From: Dokdonella fugitiva
Lineage (GTDB): Bacteria; Pseudomonadota; Gammaproteobacteria; Xanthomonadales; Rhodanobacteraceae
DNA length: 64,000 nt
NCBI RefSeq assembly: GCF_014138265.1
Contig: NZ_JACGXL010000001.1
Coordinates: 690,525 to 754,524, forward strand
Direction: 5' to 3'
A program made the translations under genes and the position numbers. The notes beneath the pieces are model-generated. The model worked only from the letters and a program-made list of their open reading frames with translations, was not told where the DNA came from and did no database searches. Shown one piece after another: positions 59,617 through 64,000 of this stretch. The stretch's first letter is position 1. Each line of letters starts with the position of its first letter.

Positions 59617-59628
59617 TCTTCGCCGACC

Positions 59629-59650
59629 GGGCCGGTATCGATACCGGCCC
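59629..59650. other. 22-bp perfect palindrome after ppsA
   Basis: The arms GGGCCGGTATC and GATACCGGCCC meet without a spacer, 12 bp after the ppsA stop. In RNA it would fold as a 9-bp stem with a TCGA loop. No T-tract follows. It may be a terminator-like structure or a protein-binding site for the following gene. Confidence 0.55.
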
Positions 59651-59696
59651 GCCCCGTGCAAGAATCGGCCCCGGTCACCAGGGGAGGGTCGATGCC

Positions 59697-61889
59697 GTGA
59701 AGCACGGATTCGTGAAAGCCGCATTCGCGGCAATGTTCGCCTTGTTCGCTACTTGCAGCACCGTCGGTGCGGCCGAACACGGCGCGCCCTACTTCTCGGT
59801 CAATGGCGGCGTCGACCGTCTTCCGCTGCTGCAGTCCACGGCAACGGTCGACATCGTCGGGCCGATCGCCGATGTCACCTTGAAGCAGACCTACGAGAAT
59901 CGCGGCACGGCGACGATCGAGGCGACCTACGTATTCCCGGTGTCCGACCGCGGCGCGGTTTCCGCGCTGTCCATGCGCATCGGCGACCGCGTGGTGGAAG
60001 CGAAGCTGCAGGAACGCGACCAGGCGCGGCAGACGTACGAAACCGCGAAGGAATCGGGTCATACCGCGGCCCTGCTCGAACAACACGACCCGGGCACGTT
60101 CGTGATGAACCTCGCGAACATCCTGCCCGGCGATCGCATCGACGTCGAATTGCGCTACAACGAACTGCTGGTGCCGACGCGCGGCGTCTACGAGCTCGAA
60201 TTGCCCAACACCTTCGGCGTCGAACGCTACGCGCGACCCGGCGATGCGACGGTCGCGACGCCACGCTCCTCCGCACCGGAAGTCACCGACTACGCGTTCG
60301 CGGCGAATGTGCGCATTCGCTCCGGCGTGCCGATCGCGTCGGTCGAGAGCCCGTCGCACCACGTCGTCGTCGACCGTCCCGGTGCCGCCGAAGCGACCGT
60401 CCGGCTCGCCGACGACGAGGTGAAGGCGTCGACGCGCGATTTCCACCTGCGCTTCTCGCTCGCCGGCAACGAAATCGCCAGCGGCCTTTTGCTCTATCCG
60501 GGGCCTGCGGAGAATTTCTTCCTGCTCATGACGCAGCCGCCGCGCTCGCCTGCGCCAGCGACGGTGACGCCGCGCGAGTACATCTTCGTCCTCGACGTGT
60601 CCGGCTCCATGTCGGGCGCGCCGATCGATACGGCGAAGGCGCTCATGCAGGAGCTGCTGGCGACGCTGCACCCGCATGACCGCTTCAACCTCGTGCTGTT
60701 CGCCGGAGGCTCCGAAGTGCTCGAGCCCAAGGGGTCGCTGCCGGTCGGCGAAGACACCCTCAGGCGCGCGCACGACCTCATCGACAAGACCGGCGCGGGC
60801 GGCGGCACCGAGCTGATCCCGGCGCTCGAGACCGCCTACGCGCTGCCGCACGCCGACGGCATGTCGCGCAGCATCGTCGTCCTCACCGATGGCGGGATCG
60901 CCGCCGGCGGCGAAGCGTCCCGCCTGATCCGCGCGCACCTCGACGAAGCCAACGTGTTCGCATTCGGCACCGGCGGTGGCGCGGACGTTCCGGTGATGCA
61001 CATGCTCGCCCGCGCCGGGCTCGGTGAACCGTTCTTCGCTGCCGACGTGCAGCAGGGCGCCGACGAGATCCGGCGCTTCCGCGAATACATCGACCGCCCG
61101 CTGCTGACGCACGTGACGGTCGAGTTCCGCGGCTTCGACGCCTACGACGTGATTCCGCAGAAACTGCCCGACCTGTTCGCGGAGCGACCGATCGTGCTGA
61201 TCGGCAAATACCGCGGCGCAGCGACCGGCGAGATCCATCTCGGTGGAACGAGCGGCACGGGCGCGTACTCGGCCACCGTCCAGGCATCTTCGGGCGAAGC
61301 CAGTGCGCGCAACGCACCGCTGCGCACGTTGTGGGCACGCGCCCGCATCGCCGACGAACTCGACGCGCGCGGTTATTACGGCGACGTCGAAGGCGGAGCG
61401 AAGCGCGACCTCGTGAAGCTCAGCCTCGACTACGGCATCGTCACGCCGTACACCTCCTTCGTCGCGGTCAGCGAGGAACGCCGCAGCGACGGAACGCCTC
61501 CGGTCAAGGTCGCCCAGCCTACGGCGCAACGCGCGACCATGGGCCACGGCGACGCGCTGGCCGACGGCTTGCGCCTCATGGCGGGCCTTCCTGCGGCCAA
61601 CACTACGGCGCCGAAGGCGGCCGATCTGCGCGACGTCGCGGGCAAGCACTTCCGCCTCGTCGAAGGCGTCTGGACCGACGTCGAACAGGACGCGCAGTGC
61701 GTCGTGTTGCGGATCCGTCGCGACAGTCCCGCGTACGCGAAGCTGCTTTCGCTGCGCCCCGACCTCGCAACGTGGTTCGCCCTCGGCGAGCGCGTACTCG
61801 TGCGCCTCGGGCGCTACGCGGTGCTCGTCGGCGGCGACGGCTTCGGTGACTATCCGATGCAGACGCTCGTGCGTGCCGCGCGCGGTTGA
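59697..61889 (+). CDS. VIT/VWA-domain exported protein
   Basis: A 730-residue exported protein. After a hydrophobic signal (about 1-25; a lipobox-like FATC is weak) comes a VIT domain (about 40-165) with VDIVGPIADVTLKQTYEN and YVFPVSDRGAVSALSM. A von Willebrand A domain (about 295-475) follows with an intact MIDAS DVSGSMS (Asp300, Ser302, Ser304). The C-terminal part (about 480-730) ends without an LPXTG signal. A GTG start is used because the nearby ATG at 59692 meets a stop after two codons. VIT/VWA proteins are often displayed on the surface by a sortase, but none is encoded nearby. The next gene overlaps its 3' end. Confidence 0.9.
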   Translation: MKHGFVKAAFAAMFALFATCSTVGAAEHGAPYFSVNGGVDRLPLLQSTATVDIVGPIADVTLKQTYENRGTATIEATYVFPVSDRGAVSALSMRIGDRVVEAKLQERDQARQTYETAKESGHTAALLEQHDPGTFVMNLANILPGDRIDVELRYNELLVPTRGVYELELPNTFGVERYARPGDATVATPRSSAPEVTDYAFAANVRIRSGVPIASVESPSHHVVVDRPGAAEATVRLADDEVKASTRDFHLRFSLAGNEIASGLLLYPGPAENFFLLMTQPPRSPAPATVTPREYIFVLDVSGSMSGAPIDTAKALMQELLATLHPHDRFNLVLFAGGSEVLEPKGSLPVGEDTLRRAHDLIDKTGAGGGTELIPALETAYALPHADGMSRSIVVLTDGGIAAGGEASRLIRAHLDEANVFAFGTGGGADVPVMHMLARAGLGEPFFAADVQQGADEIRRFREYIDRPLLTHVTVEFRGFDAYDVIPQKLPDLFAERPIVLIGKYRGAATGEIHLGGTSGTGAYSATVQASSGEASARNAPLRTLWARARIADELDARGYYGDVEGGAKRDLVKLSLDYGIVTPYTSFVAVSEERRSDGTPPVKVAQPTAQRATMGHGDALADGLRLMAGLPAANTTAPKAADLRDVAGKHFRLVEGVWTDVEQDAQCVVLRIRRDSPAYAKLLSLRPDLATWFALGERVLVRLGRYAVLVGGDGFGDYPMQTLVRAARG

Positions 61890-62775
61890 ACGCCTGCTCG
61901 GCCTGACGCTCGCGTGGATCCTCGTCCACGCGAGCGTCGCTTGCGCACGACCTTCGGTGACCTTCGTGCTCGGCAGCGATCGCGAAGGCGCGGGCTTCTT
62001 CGCGGCGGCCGCCACGTACTACCGCATGCAGGCGGGCGCCGACGACGAAACGATCACCGGCCTGCGCTCGCTCGCCGAGGTGCGCGAGTATCTCGCGCGC
62101 GAAGCGGCGCGCGGCGGGGCGCCCTGGGGCACGATCCGCGTCGTCGCCCATGGTTCGGAATGGTACGGCCTGCGCGTGTCGATCTACGCGGGCGACGGCA
62201 GCCCGGCGACGTTGACGGCAATGAACGTCGCACATTCGAGCGAAGCATTCCCACCCCTCGATCGCGCCGTCGCCGACGGCGCGACGCAGTTGTTGATCGA
62301 GAGTTGCGGCATCGGCAGGCGCCCGCCGCTCGTGCGCGCGATCGCGACACTGCTGTTCGGCGACGAGCCTGCGCCACGCGTCGTGGCGAGCCGCAATTTC
62401 GTCGGCTTCAGGGCATGGACCGACACGCAGGATGTCGTGCGCAGCGAACGTTACGAGTTGCCGTATGTCGCGCTCGTCACGCGCGCCACTACGGCCGACT
62501 CCGCACGCGTGCGCAGCGTGCTCGAAAGGCGCTGGTTGCGCGAAACCGGTCGCCCGGCGACCGATACGCTGGTCCTGCGCGACCTGCCGGTGGAGGTGCG
62601 CTATCGCGCGGAAGCAGGCATGCCGATTCCGTCGATCGCCGAAGCGACCCTGCGCGACATCGGCCTGCATGACGACGACCTGCACTGGACCTACGAGGGC
62701 GCAATGCGCGTCGGCCGCGCGCGCATCGCGACGCTGGCGGCCGCCGAGGTCGAACCGATCGCCGCATCGCCCTGA
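61873..62775 (+). CDS. Exported protein with possible caspase-like His/Cys dyad
   Basis: A 300-residue protein of no recognised family. It has a signal peptide (about 1-24). An alternating strand/helix region follows with IRVVAHGSEWYG (His93) and, 52 residues later, TQLLIESCGIGRR (Cys145). Each residue pair ends a hydrophobic strand, as in clan CD cysteine peptidases (caspase, gingipain, CHAT), which place His-Gly and Cys after such strands. The GTG start at 61873 overlaps the VIT/VWA gene by 17 bp; a GTG at 61846 is also possible. Tight overlap suggests a joint function with the VIT/VWA protein. The peptidase idea is inference. Confidence 0.7.
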   Translation: MPRAVERLLGLTLAWILVHASVACARPSVTFVLGSDREGAGFFAAAATYYRMQAGADDETITGLRSLAEVREYLAREAARGGAPWGTIRVVAHGSEWYGLRVSIYAGDGSPATLTAMNVAHSSEAFPPLDRAVADGATQLLIESCGIGRRPPLVRAIATLLFGDEPAPRVVASRNFVGFRAWTDTQDVVRSERYELPYVALVTRATTADSARVRSVLERRWLRETGRPATDTLVLRDLPVEVRYRAEAGMPIPSIAEATLRDIGLHDDDLHWTYEGAMRVGRARIATLAAAEVEPIAASP

Positions 62776-62901
62776 GCACGCCGCGCCGCCGTGGTTCGAT
62801 GCATATCGACATGACGATCGATCATGTCGGCATGGACGAATGAAAACGTTTTACGTTGCCGCGCAGCATTACTTTCGCCACACGCACTGATAGGGTGCCG
62901 C

Positions 62902-62951
62902 CCGCGCTTGGGTTCAGAGAGGGGCCACAAGCGCGGTTCTGGGGAGAACCG
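62902..62951 (+). other. Two overlapping inverted repeats in the 327-bp gap before the elastase gene
   Basis: The gap 62776-63102 holds no credible gene. Within it, CCGCGCTTG (62902-62910) pairs with CAAGCGCGG (62928-62936), and CGGTTCT (62934-62940) pairs with AGAACCG (62945-62951). The two stems share three bases, so they could be alternative structures in the leader RNA. The distance to the GTG start is about 150 bases, which allows a long 5' untranslated region. I do not recognise a known riboswitch. Confidence 0.4.
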
Positions 62952-63102
62952 TCGTGTATCGGCAACGCCAGGCGTGAGGGACGCCTGTTCGTGCGTGCGT
63001 GTGTTGCGCGTGTGCTCGTGCACGCGATCACCCCAGTGACCGTGGTATCCGCGGCCGCCAAGGCGGCACCAACCATCCGTCATCTGCTGGGGAGTCAATC
63101 CG

Positions 63103-64000
<898 letters not shown>

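Noticed and set aside
62843-62858. LacI-operator-like AAAACGTTTT before the elastase gene
   Set aside because: The left half matches the other operators but the right half is shifted by one base, and the gene has no link to sugar metabolism.

Overview
The window is a chromosomal segment from a very GC-rich Gram-negative bacterium. Large TonB-dependent receptors, an Oar-type receptor paired with a flavin-dependent halogenase-like gene, a LasB-type protease, and secreted proteins ending in a 'DGFE'-like tail fit the order Xanthomonadales/Lysobacterales, perhaps a Dokdonella- or Rhodanobacter-like genus. That placement is an inference from gene content, not from a marker gene. Genes are densely packed, many overlap by four bases (ATGA/GTGA), and no phage, insertion sequence or CRISPR array is visible.

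1-3.7 kb: zinc homeostasis. A ZnuD-like outer-membrane receptor is preceded by a Zur-box-like palindrome. Divergent to it are a MerC-like membrane protein and a CzcD-type efflux pump. The likely regulator, Zur, lies at 29.4 kb.

3.7-29.4 kb: a carbohydrate locus. A LacI-type repressor gene is flanked by two operators. It heads a run of Oar-type TonB receptor, halogenase-like flavoprotein, GH144-type beta-1,2-glucanase, a three-gene sugar ABC importer without ATPase, and a secreted six-hairpin glycosidase with an F5/8C domain. A second six-hairpin/F5/8C enzyme is divergent from lacI. Convergent with this run is an operon for GH1 beta-glucosidase, Zwf, glucokinase, 6-phosphogluconolactonase, Edd and Eda. 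A third operator lies in front of that operon, and the missing ABC ATPase is divergent from it. The parts describe a route from extracellular beta-glucan through TonB and ABC uptake to glucose and the Entner-Doudoroff pathway.

29.4-43.4 kb: mostly housekeeping. It holds zur, gltX, a CpdB-like nucleotidase, a DUF885 peptidase-like lipoprotein, DUF4399, an Atm1-type ABC exporter, a protein of unknown function, a tRNA-Ala/Glu/Asp cluster with a clear promoter and terminator, and a peroxiredoxin, DsbA-like protein and KatG.

43.4-56.2 kb: signalling and secreted proteins. A tightly overlapping operon encodes a secreted DUF6689-like protein, an FHA-GAF protein, a membrane Ser/Thr kinase with a long TPR C-terminus, a soluble NarL-type histidine kinase and its response regulator. 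Around it are a secreted protein with six 13-residue repeats, an FG-GAP beta-propeller protein and a subtilase. Three copies of a 16-bp motif (consensus TGGGTGRWWCMVCYCA) lie upstream of genes in this region.

56.2-64 kb: PpsR and PpsA (divergent), a VIT/VWA surface protein followed by a secreted protein with a possible caspase-like His/Cys dyad, and the first 299 codons of a LasB-like M4 elastase cut off by the window end.
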